64,000 bases of DNA. It comes from Pseudomonas putida. Its GTDB lineage: Bacteria; Pseudomonadota; Gammaproteobacteria; Pseudomonadales; Pseudomonadaceae. Made by a program: the position numbers and the translations under genes. Positions 1 through 8,052 of this stretch are shown piece after piece. The notes below the pieces were generated by a model that saw only the letters and a list, made by a program, of their open reading frames with translations, had not been told where the DNA came from and made no database searches. Every line of letters starts with the position of its first letter. Within the stretch, counting starts at the first letter, position 1. The stretch lies in contig NZ_JANHLC010000003.1 in NCBI RefSeq assembly GCF_028682395.1, forward strand, positions 1 to 64,000. The letters are read 5' to 3'.

Positions 1-250
1 ATTTAGATACACCGGCTCAGTCAAATGACATCGGCAGCGGGGACAGTTCGGATGGCTTGTCGCATTGGTGATAATTAGTAATCAGCCCTGAGAGCTCGGT
101 AGTCACCACTATCAACTGATAAATGGCCCTGCTATCCCATTGACCTTCGCGCCCTCTTCACTCAGCAAGTACCAAGAGATAGCCGGAATCTTTCCCCCTT
201 TCCCTGATCCGCGCATCAAGCATTTACTTTGGCTCCTAAATTTAGCTAAG

Positions 251-353
251 CCTGACAAACGCATGACAATGTCCCCACAAATGCCTGACAAATGCCTGAC
301 AGCGCATTCGATTCTGACAAATGTCCTGCAAAGGCCTGACAAACACATGACAG
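251..353 (+). repeat. Four iteron-like 19-bp direct repeats
   Basis: Four imperfect copies start at 251, 284, 313 and 335, with consensus close to YCTGACAAAYRCMTGACAR. The copies at 251 and 335 agree at 17 of 19 positions. Each copy contains two partial TGACA modules. Start-to-start distances are 33, 29 and 22 bp. Same-orientation repeats of this kind are typical of binding arrays for a replication initiator, an integrase arm-site protein or a cluster-specific regulator. Which applies is unknown. Confidence 0.75.
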
Positions 354-530
354 CCAGGCAAAAGCAGCAACTCAATAAAAAAATACAGGCACGCCATGGA
401 TGTATACACATCCGGTGCCAAAGGGTGCTCCCTTTGAAACCCCAGGCTCTACGAGCCGAGTGTAAAGCTGACACCACGAACACACGCCTCTCCAACCATT
501 CACCTTTGTCGAGGCGTGGACAGGCTGGGC

Positions 531-557
531 AATTGTGCAAGAGGCTCTTGAACAATT
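531..557. promoter_or_regulatory. 27-bp dyad, candidate operator upstream of the defence cluster
   Basis: Arms AATTGT and CAAGAG on the left are mirrored by CTCTTG and ACAATT on the right around a central G, with one mismatched pair. A related half-site, CTCTTGAAC, recurs at about 657-665 inside a CTTG-N6-CAAG dyad nearer the first start codon. No T-run follows, so a terminator is unlikely. The symmetry suits a dimeric regulator, but no regulator gene is visible in the cluster. Confidence 0.5.
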
Positions 558-712
558 ATCCCCCCCAAAGTCTGGAATGGCTCATCCACCTCCTCCGCTT
601 TACGCTACCGATTCACGCACAAGCTCCAAAGGCTCGTTACTCAAAACCAGGCTTAGCTCTTGAACGTACAAGCCGATAGAATCCAAGCTTTTAACGCACT
701 CGGAGCAATACC

Positions 713-3700
713 GTGACGGAACACCTGGACACCTTCCTCAGCCGCTGGAGCAAAGCAGGTGGTACTGAGCGCGCCAACTACCAACTGTTCCTCACTGAAC
801 TATGCAGTCTGCTTGACCTACCACTGCCAGAACCCGCCGGCGATGACACCCGCGACAACGCTTATGTGTTTGAGCGCCGTGTAGTCATCAACCAACCGGA
901 TGGCTCAAGCAACAATGGCTTTATTGACCTATACAAGCGGGGCAGCTTTGTACTGGAAGCCAAACAAACCGGTAAGACCCTGGACAGCACCGGCTGGGAC
1001 AAGGCCATGCTCAAAGCCCACAACCAGGCCGACCAGTACGCCCGTGCCCTGCCCCCCGATGAAGGCCGCCCGCCCTTCATCCTGGTCGTAGATGTTGGTC
1101 GCAATATTGAGCTGTACGCCGAGTTCAGCCGCTCCGGGGCCACCTACACACCCTATCCGGACGCACGCAGCCATCGCATCCGTCTGGAAGACCTGCGCAA
1201 AGAAGAAGTCCGCGAGCGTCTGAGCGCGGTTTGGCTTGACCCGCTCAGCCTAGACCCTGCGCGCCGCTCAGCCAAAGTCACCCGCGAGATTGCGGACCAG
1301 CTGGCAAAACTGGCGAAGTCCCTGGAGGCGGTTGGTCATTCCCCACATCTGGTGTCCAGCTTCCTAATGCGCGCACTATTTACCATGTTCGCCGAGGATG
1401 TGGGGCTGTTGCCCGCGCGTGGATTCACCGAGCTGCTACTTCGCCTAAAGAACAAGCCCGATACCTTCGCGCCGATGCTCGAACACCTCTGGCAAACCAT
1501 GAACAGTGGCGGTTTCTCACCGATCCTGGAAAGCACACTGCTGAAGTTCAACGGCGGCCTGTTCGCCGATGCATCTGCAATTGCACTCGACCGCGATCAG
1601 ATGGATTTGCTGCTGAAGGCTTCCGAAGCCGACTGGCGCTATGTGGAGCCAGCCATCTTTGGCACCTTACTTGAACGTGCACTCAATCCTCGTGAGCGCC
1701 ATAAGCTGGGTGCGCACTACACCCCTCGCGCCTATGTCGAGCGCCTAGTCCTGCCCACCGTAATCGAACCACTGCGCGCCGAGTGGAAGGAAGTACAAGC
1801 CGCAGCGCTGACATATGAGAGCCTGGGAAAGCACAAGGAAGCCGTTGAGGAAGTAAAAGCCTTTCAGCGCCATCTTTGCGATGTGCGCGTACTCGACCCG
1901 GCCTGCGGCAGCGGTAACTTCCTTTACGTGACTCTGGAACATATGAAGCGCCTCGAAGGCGAAGTGCTCAACCTGTTAGGTGACTTGGGCCAGACTGGCA
2001 TGTTGGACACCGAAGGCCTCACCGTCGACCCGCATCAGTTCCTCGGTCTGGAAATCAACCCACGTGCAGCCCGCATTGCCGAGATGGTGCTATGGATCGG
2101 CTACCTGCAATGGCACTTCCGCACCCACGGCAAAGTGAACCCTCCCGAGCCGGTACTGCGCGACTTCCACAATATCGAGCATCGAGACGCGCTGATTACA
2201 TACGACGCTGTGGATTTGGTAACTGACGAAAGCGGTAAACCGCTTACACGCTGGGACGGCGTCACCACCAAGACCAGCCCGATTACCGGCGAGCAGGTTC
2301 CAGATGAGTCCGCACAAGTCGAGCAGTACACCTATCGCAACCCACAAAAGGCCGAATGGCCAAAGGCAGACTATATTGTGGGAAATCCTCCGTTTATTGG
2401 CAACAAGCGGATGCGAACAGCGCTAGGGGACGGTTACGTGGATGCTGTACGCGATAACTGGCAGGAAGTACCTGACACCTCAGACTTTGTTATGTATTGG
2501 TGGGATAAATCTGCAGAGTTGGTACGCAACGGTGAGTTGAAACGCTTTGGATTTATCACCACAAACAGTCTCAAACAAATCTTCAGCCGTAAAGTTTTGG
2601 AACATCACCTATCGGCCAAGAACCCCATATGCCTGGCATTTGCCATCCCTGATCATCCCTGGGTAGATGCCGCAGATGGGGCTCAAGTGCGGATCTCCAT
2701 GACTGTTGGCACTTCTAGTGGCTTGCCCGGCACATTGGCAAAAGTGATTGCCGAAACGGAAGGTGCCGACGATGAGATCGATGTACGATTTGCAACTCGC
2801 ACCGGCGAAATCCATGCTGACTTGTCGGTGGGTGCTGCTGTCAGTCGAGCCAGACCACTGATCGCGAACAGTGGTATTTGCTTCCAAGGCATGAATCTAG
2901 TTGGCAAGGGGTTTCGAGTCGCTGCTGAAGAAATCACAGATTTAGGCTATGACGCAGCTGCGCTACCCGAAGTAATCAAGCCACACTTCAACGCACGCGA
3001 CCTAATGCAAAATGGCGAACCTTGCTGGGTCATTGATCTGTTTGGGTTGAATGCTGAAGAAGCCCAAGAACAATACCCCAGTCTCTACAACAGATTACTG
3101 GCTCGAGTTAAGCCAGAGCGCGACCAGAACAAGCGGGACTCACGCCGTCGTAATTGGTGGCTATTTGGTGAGCCAGTAGGTCGACTACGAAAAGCCTGGG
3201 CAGGGTTACCCCGTGTCGTGCTAACGCCTGAAACAGCTAAACATCGTGTGTTCGTTTTTGAGCCTATGCCTTTTTGCCCAGATCACAAACTGTATGCAAT
3301 CGCCTCTGAGAGCGCTTTTGTGCTCGGCTTACTTTCTTCGCGCATAAGCGCACTTTGGGCGTTAGCTGCAGGAGGTCGGATGGGTGTTGGTAACGATCCA
3401 GTTTTTAACAATACCCGTTGCTTTGCAACATTCCCCTCCCCTGATTCTACTCCCGAAAGACAAGTAATAATCCGTGACCTTGCGGAACGTATAGACGCTC
3501 ACCGAAAACGCCAACAAGCCCAGCACTCTGAGCTAACTCTGACTGGCATGTACAACGTGCTGGAAAAGCTGCGTTCCGGCGAGCCGCTGACACCTAAGGA
3601 TAAGACCATTCACGAAAAGGGCTTGATCTCCCTGCTGCGCGAACTACACGACGAGCTAGATCGTGGCGTCTTCGCTGCCTACGGTTGGGATGATTTGGCC

Positions 3701-4159
3701 GAACAACTCGTGGGGAAACCCGGAGCTACCACGCCTCTGCCGAACAAACCCGAAGCACAAGCTGAAGCAGAAGAAGATTTGCTCTACCGCCTTGTGGCAT
3801 TGAACAGCGAACGCGCTGCCGAGGAAGCCCGCGGCCATATCCGTTGGCTGCGCCCCGAGTACCAAAATCCAAGCGCTGCTATCAAATCGAAACAGAGCGA
3901 AGCCGAGTGGGATGACACAACGGATTCCGAGTCAGTCCCTGCCCCCGCAGCCTTCATAGGTAAACTTATCTGGCCCAAACAAATGCGCGAACAGGTCGCC
4001 GCCGTGCGTAACGCACTCAGCCAAGGTCCACTCCCTGCCGAAGCACTTGCGGCGCAATTCAAGCGCTCGCCCAAGATCGCTGTACAGGCGGTTCTGGATG
4101 CCTTGGAAGAACTGGGTATGGTGCAGCAGGATGCATACCAGTACAGGCTGGCCAGCTGA
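713..4159 (+). CDS. MmeI-like (type IIL) restriction-modification fusion protein
   Basis: An 1148-residue single-chain enzyme predicted to methylate an adenine at N6 and to cut nearby. The N-terminus has an MmeI-type nuclease signature, D72-X9-E82-A-K84 (FIDLYKRGSFVLEAKQ). A helical spacer follows, then the N6-adenine methyltransferase core with SAM motif DPACGSGNF (residues 395-403) and catalytic GNPPF (557-561), a presumed target-recognition region, and a C-terminal winged-helix-like tail. Length and order match the MmeI family; in type IIL enzymes one domain sets specificity for both activities. It starts at GTG; a nearer ATG is lacking. Its stop overlaps the next gene's first possible start (TGATG). 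BREX PglX is related, but no BREX partners are present. Confidence 0.85.
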   Translation: MTEHLDTFLSRWSKAGGTERANYQLFLTELCSLLDLPLPEPAGDDTRDNAYVFERRVVINQPDGSSNNGFIDLYKRGSFVLEAKQTGKTLDSTGWDKAMLKAHNQADQYARALPPDEGRPPFILVVDVGRNIELYAEFSRSGATYTPYPDARSHRIRLEDLRKEEVRERLSAVWLDPLSLDPARRSAKVTREIADQLAKLAKSLEAVGHSPHLVSSFLMRALFTMFAEDVGLLPARGFTELLLRLKNKPDTFAPMLEHLWQTMNSGGFSPILESTLLKFNGGLFADASAIALDRDQMDLLLKASEADWRYVEPAIFGTLLERALNPRERHKLGAHYTPRAYVERLVLPTVIEPLRAEWKEVQAAALTYESLGKHKEAVEEVKAFQRHLCDVRVLDPACGSGNFLYVTLEHMKRLEGEVLNLLGDLGQTGMLDTEGLTVDPHQFLGLEINPRAARIAEMVLWIGYLQWHFRTHGKVNPPEPVLRDFHNIEHRDALITYDAVDLVTDESGKPLTRWDGVTTKTSPITGEQVPDESAQVEQYTYRNPQKAEWPKADYIVGNPPFIGNKRMRTALGDGYVDAVRDNWQEVPDTSDFVMYWWDKSAELVRNGELKRFGFITTNSLKQIFSRKVLEHHLSAKNPICLAFAIPDHPWVDAADGAQVRISMTVGTSSGLPGTLAKVIAETEGADDEIDVRFATRTGEIHADLSVGAAVSRARPLIANSGICFQGMNLVGKGFRVAAEEITDLGYDAAALPEVIKPHFNARDLMQNGEPCWVIDLFGLNAEEAQEQYPSLYNRLLARVKPERDQNKRDSRRRNWWLFGEPVGRLRKAWAGLPRVVLTPETAKHRVFVFEPMPFCPDHKLYAIASESAFVLGLLSSRISALWALAAGGRMGVGNDPVFNNTRCFATFPSPDSTPERQVIIRDLAERIDAHRKRQQAQHSELTLTGMYNVLEKLRSGEPLTPKDKTIHEKGLISLLRELHDELDRGVFAAYGWDDLAEQLVGKPGATTPLPNKPEAQAEAEEDLLYRLVALNSERAAEEARGHIRWLRPEYQNPSAAIKSKQSEAEWDDTTDSESVPAPAAFIGKLIWPKQMREQVAAVRNALSQGPLPAEALAAQFKRSPKIAVQAVLDALEELGMVQQDAYQYRLAS

Positions 4160-4191
4160 TGTATATCATCAACCCTGCGTCTGGAGTGGCA

Positions 4192-5112
4192 ATGTCCGTC
4201 CCAACCTACGACCAGTTCATTGAACCAATCCTCCGCTACCTGGCAGCCACACCCGAAGGTGCAACAGCGCGTGACGCCCATGAAGCCGCTGCCATTGCAC
4301 TGAACCTTTCGGAATCACAACGCCAACAGCTGATTGCCAGCGGCCAGGCCACGTACAAGAACCGTGCGGGCTGGGCCCATGACCGCCTCAAGCGCGCCGG
4401 CTTATCCAGCAGCGCCAAGCGCGGATACTGGAAGCTGACTGACGCTGGCATTACCTATACTGCGCAGCACCCCTACCCTCTGACTGCAGATAAAGTCGAA
4501 CAGCTCGCCATTGCTTTTATGAATGTAAAACTGAAGAGCCCGACTGACGCCGTCCCTCTCGATGGGCAAGAGCAGCCTGCGCCAGCAGCCAGCTCAGCCA
4601 CTGTCAGCCCTGACGATCGACTGGATCAGGCTTTGCGTGAACTCCGAGAAGCAACGGCTGCAGACTTACTGGATAGCCTTCTGCAAGTTAGCCCCAATCG
4701 CTTTGAAGTAATTGTCCTGGACGTGCTGCATAGCCTTGGTTATGGCGCTAGCCGCAACGATCTGCAGCGCGTCGGTGGCAGCGGTGATGGCGGAATCGAC
4801 GGAGTGATTTCGCTCGACAAGCTTGGTCTGGAAAAGGTCTACGTCCAAGCCAAACGCTGGCAAGGCACGGTAGGCCGACCAGAGCTGCAAGCCTTTTATG
4901 GCGCACTTGCCGGACAAAAAGCCAAACGCGGTGTGTTTATTACCACCTCAGGCTTTACAGCGCAGGCAATCGAATTTGCTCGTTCAGTGGAGGGCATGAT
5001 ACTGGTTGATGGCGTTCGACTGGTCAACTTGATGATGGACCATGAGGTCGGTGTGACATCACGCCTGCTCAAGTTACCGAAGCTGGATAGCGATTACTTC
5101 TATGAAGAATGA
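4192..5112 (+). CDS. Mrr-family restriction endonuclease
   Basis: A 306-residue protein with two parts: an N-terminal Mrr winged-helix domain (from PTYDQF to about residue 100) and a C-terminal Mrr catalytic PD-(D/E)XK fold. Catalytic residues are visible as D203 in GGSGDGGIDG and Q219-A-K221 in VYVQAKRW. Mrr enzymes usually cleave modified DNA, or DNA carrying foreign methylation. I chose ATG 4192 because an AG-rich ribosome site (ggag) precedes it and the family normally begins just before this PTYDQ-like motif; ATG 4159 overlaps the methyltransferase stop and would add 11 residues. Its pairing with an MTase-nuclease fusion is unusual, since Mrr proteins can attack their host's own methylated DNA. 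Confidence 0.88.
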   Translation: MSVPTYDQFIEPILRYLAATPEGATARDAHEAAAIALNLSESQRQQLIASGQATYKNRAGWAHDRLKRAGLSSSAKRGYWKLTDAGITYTAQHPYPLTADKVEQLAIAFMNVKLKSPTDAVPLDGQEQPAPAASSATVSPDDRLDQALRELREATAADLLDSLLQVSPNRFEVIVLDVLHSLGYGASRNDLQRVGGSGDGGIDGVISLDKLGLEKVYVQAKRWQGTVGRPELQAFYGALAGQKAKRGVFITTSGFTAQAIEFARSVEGMILVDGVRLVNLMMDHEVGVTSRLLKLPKLDSDYFYEE

Positions 5113-5206
5113 CTACAAATCGGCGAGCTATCGTTTGCAGCTAGTGATTGATCACTCGGTTAGCCATTACTTAGAGAACGATATGCCAGTAATAAACGGT
5201 TAAAAA

Positions 5207-6253
5207 ATGGACCTACATACATTGAAGGCTCGCCTACAGGCCCATTTAAGTGATGGGCTTGTCACTATCGTGGGATCCGGGCTTTCTTGTGCAGAGGGCC
5301 TGCCTGGTATGGGTGAACTTGCTGATCATCTGCTTACCAATGTTGGTCATGTATTGACAGGCGCTGACGCTGCTGCATGGACGGCAGCAGCGCAGCTTAT
5401 CACTACTAAGGGTTTGGAAGCAGCGTTACTCGCTGCACCACCCACACCGCCGCTTGAAGCGTCGATATCAGCGGAGACTGGCCGACTTATATCAGAGCGG
5501 GAACGCACCGTCGTTTCTGAGGTATTTGCAGGCACTAGGACTCTGCGACTGACACGGTTGCTGGCGCACTTAGTCAAGCCGGCAACAGGCATGACAATCG
5601 TAACGACAAACTATGATCGCCTTGTCGAAATTGCTGTCGAGGAAGCGGGCATAGGCGCAGACACAATGTTCGTCGGGCGCTTCGCTGGGCAGCTAAACGA
5701 GCGCGAGAGTCAAATGAGCTTCTGCCGCGGAGCCACAGTCAAACCCCGTAGAACAACAGTTTCACTTCAATATCGATCGCGAGCATTGATCTGTAAGCCG
5801 CATGGCAGTCTTGATTGGTATGTTCGAGCTGGTCGCCCTGTCTTTTATGCGGGTGACTTACCGGGTGCTACTCGACTAATTATCACTCCCGGCCAGAACA
5901 AGTTTAGAAATGGTTATGAAAGCCCATTCGACCTTCATCGCGCGCGAGCTAATGATGCAATTGATCGGGCCAGCCGCTACTTGATTCTTGGCTACGGATT
6001 CAATGATGACCATCTGGAAACACACCTGACGCCTGGTATCAAAAGTGGCAAGCCCACTCTGATGCTCACACGTTCCTTGTCTGCCACGGCAAGACAGCTT
6101 GCGCTCACGCATGCCAACGTAATTGCACTCGAATACTCGACAGTGGATGGGGCCGAAGGTACCGCCGTTATTGCTGAGAAAAAGGAGTTCTTCTTTCCGA
6201 ACACCGGAATTTGGGACGTGGATTTATTTGTAACGGAGGTTATGGAGCCATGA
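5207..6253 (+). CDS. SIR2-domain NADase of a SIR2-HerA defence pair
   Basis: A 348-residue protein with a bacterial defence SIR2 domain. Visible motifs are the NAD-binding GSGLS (23-27), TTNYD with N135, the catalytic-histidine motif KPHGSLDWY (H199), and a late LGYGFNDDHL motif (261-270). Defence SIR2 proteins hydrolyse NAD+ on phage infection and cause abortive arrest. The gene overlaps herA by ATGA at 6250-6253, indicating translational coupling and a complex, as described for SIR2-HerA (Nezha-type) systems. The ribosome site before ATG 5207 is weak (A-rich), and 94 bp separate it from mrr, so it may have its own promoter. Confidence 0.88.
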   Translation: MDLHTLKARLQAHLSDGLVTIVGSGLSCAEGLPGMGELADHLLTNVGHVLTGADAAAWTAAAQLITTKGLEAALLAAPPTPPLEASISAETGRLISERERTVVSEVFAGTRTLRLTRLLAHLVKPATGMTIVTTNYDRLVEIAVEEAGIGADTMFVGRFAGQLNERESQMSFCRGATVKPRRTTVSLQYRSRALICKPHGSLDWYVRAGRPVFYAGDLPGATRLIITPGQNKFRNGYESPFDLHRARANDAIDRASRYLILGYGFNDDHLETHLTPGIKSGKPTLMLTRSLSATARQLALTHANVIALEYSTVDGAEGTAVIAEKKEFFFPNTGIWDVDLFVTEVMEP

Positions 6254-8013
6254 CTACTACGCCCGCCGCGCTGCAGTTTGCTGATACTGACTTGTTGGGT
6301 CGTGTTTCTTCAGTTGATACGAGCCGTGTCGCTATAGACGTATCGAACTCCACACTGCTAACACGAATTGGCATAGGCAATCTCATCGCTATCAAAGGCA
6401 GCACTGAACGTGAATTCCTAATCGCCATTGCCGAGCGCGTTACCCGAACGTTGAGCGAAGACCTTCCTGATGAACTCCCTCCTGAGCGTGAGGAGCTGCC
6501 TCTAACTGCCGTACCATCAGACACGGTGCGGGGGGCGCTGATTGGAACCTTTCGGACAGTCGATGGGGGCAAGAGCAACACGTTCAAACGAGGGGCTGAT
6601 AGCTTTCCGCAGATCGATCGAGAGTGTTATGTAATTGAGGCTGCCAATCTTCAACGATTCATGGGCATCCTTGGTGCGGACTACCCTGAAAACGAACGCT
6701 TGAAGCTAGGGGTCTTTGTCGCTGACCGCACAGCTGAAGCGATTGTTAGCGGTGACAAATTTTTTCAGCGGCATGCGGCAATTCTGGGTAGCACAGGCTC
6801 TGGTAAAAGCTATGCAGTGGCGCTAATTCTGGAGCGCGCAGCTCAACTCAAGTACCCGAATATTATTGTTTTTGATATGCATGGGGAATATGCCCCACTC
6901 GCCGATGTACCCAACGGCGGCTTCGCGACACGCCTGCGCATCGCTGGGCCTGGTGATTTGGTAACCCCAAATGACGACGCATTGTTCCTGCCCTACTGGT
7001 TGCTAAACCGCGACGAGATGCTGTCGATGATTCTCGACCGTAGCGACCAAAACGCACCGAATCAAGCGTCAAGATTCACGTCTCATGTTCGGGAATTGAA
7101 GCAAAAAACCCTTGAAACTGAGGGTCAAGTCGATGTGGCGAAGACTTTTACCGTTGACTCACCAATTCCCTATGCAATCGACGATCTCCTTGCCGTTCTG
7201 AACGCAGATAACACTACAAAGGGTGTAGGAAAGAATGGCGCACCAATCATAGGAGAGTGGGAAAACAAGCTGACTCGTTTCATATCAAGAATGGAAGCAA
7301 AGCTTGATGACCGCCGCTACGGATTCATGTTCACGCCCCCTGCAGTAGCAAATACGTATGGATGGTTGGCAGCGCAAATCGTCCGACTCCTCGGTGCGGC
7401 AGGTGGCCAGGGCATAAAAATCATCGACTTTTCAGAAGTACCTTCTGATGTATTGCCAGTAGTAACTGGAACACTAGCGCGGCTGCTGTACGACGTGCAA
7501 TTCTGGATGACTGCAGAGAAGCGTACCCCTGTTACTTTGCTTTGTGACGAAGCTCACCTGTACTTACCTGTTCGCGATGATGCTGATGCAGTTCAACGGC
7601 AAGCCCTCGGAGCTTTTGAGAGAATTGCGAAAGAAGGGCGAAAGTATGGTTTTTCACTGCTTGTAGTCAGCCAACGCCCCTCAGATGTCAGTCGAACCAT
7701 TTTGAGTCAGTGCAACAATTTTCTATCGCTTCGGCTCACAAACGATACGGATCAAGGTGTCATCAAACGATTAATGCCTGATTCTCTAGCGGGGCTAACC
7801 AGCATTCTTCCCCTACTGGATACAGGCGAGGCGTTGATGCTTGGTGACGCAGTACTTTTACCATCGCGTATCAAACTAGACTTACCGACTATCAAGCCAG
7901 ATAGCGCAACTCGGGACTTCTGGAAAGACTGGGGCTCCCAAGCTCCTGATGAGGACGCGCTGACAAAAGCAGTTGAGTCATTGAGAAGTCAGACTAGGCA
8001 TAAAAACAACTGA
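6250..8013 (+). CDS. HerA-type hexameric ATPase/translocase
   Basis: A 587-residue FtsK/HerA-superfamily ATPase. An N-terminal HAS-barrel-like region is followed by Walker A GSTGSGKS (180-187), a FDMHGEY motif, and Walker B LLCDEAH (430-436). A SQRPSDVSRTIL region lies further on, where sensor and arginine-finger residues occur in HerA. In SIR2-HerA systems the HerA hexamer assembles with SIR2 and gates its NADase or nuclease activity. The start is ATG 6250, preceded by GGAGG (6235-6239) and overlapping the SIR2 stop; an upstream in-frame ATG at 6211 lies wholly inside the SIR2 gene and lacks support. Confidence 0.9.
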   Translation: MTTTPAALQFADTDLLGRVSSVDTSRVAIDVSNSTLLTRIGIGNLIAIKGSTEREFLIAIAERVTRTLSEDLPDELPPEREELPLTAVPSDTVRGALIGTFRTVDGGKSNTFKRGADSFPQIDRECYVIEAANLQRFMGILGADYPENERLKLGVFVADRTAEAIVSGDKFFQRHAAILGSTGSGKSYAVALILERAAQLKYPNIIVFDMHGEYAPLADVPNGGFATRLRIAGPGDLVTPNDDALFLPYWLLNRDEMLSMILDRSDQNAPNQASRFTSHVRELKQKTLETEGQVDVAKTFTVDSPIPYAIDDLLAVLNADNTTKGVGKNGAPIIGEWENKLTRFISRMEAKLDDRRYGFMFTPPAVANTYGWLAAQIVRLLGAAGGQGIKIIDFSEVPSDVLPVVTGTLARLLYDVQFWMTAEKRTPVTLLCDEAHLYLPVRDDADAVQRQALGAFERIAKEGRKYGFSLLVVSQRPSDVSRTILSQCNNFLSLRLTNDTDQGVIKRLMPDSLAGLTSILPLLDTGEALMLGDAVLLPSRIKLDLPTIKPDSATRDFWKDWGSQAPDEDALTKAVESLRSQTRHKNN

Positions 8014-8052
8014 TCCTCTACAACCAAATTCGATCTAATAATTGAGAGACAC

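Larger units (their letters stand above)
1..712. other. Intergenic/left island region without a convincing gene
   Basis: This 712-base stretch precedes the defence cluster. Open frames exist on both strands (for example 140-679 on + and 112-555 on -), but neither resembles a known family, and the + frame owes its apparent peptide repeat (PDKRMT, PDKCLT, PDKHMT) to DNA direct repeats. I therefore treat it as non-coding. It contains iteron-like repeats at 251-353, an 8-bp inverted repeat (CACGCCTC at 483-490, GAGGCGTG at 511-518), and a large dyad at 531-557. It probably carries the promoter and control region of the genes that follow. A small unrecognised protein cannot be excluded. Confidence 0.55.

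Noticed and set aside
140..679. A 179-residue + frame with repeated PDK-x-x-T peptides
   Set aside because: The peptide repeats come from DNA iterons, and nothing else resembles a known protein.
713..4159. Reading the first defence gene as BREX PglX or a DISARM methyltransferase
   Set aside because: No brx or drm partners occur in the visible region, and the N-terminal D-X9-EXK nuclease motif fits MmeI-type enzymes.
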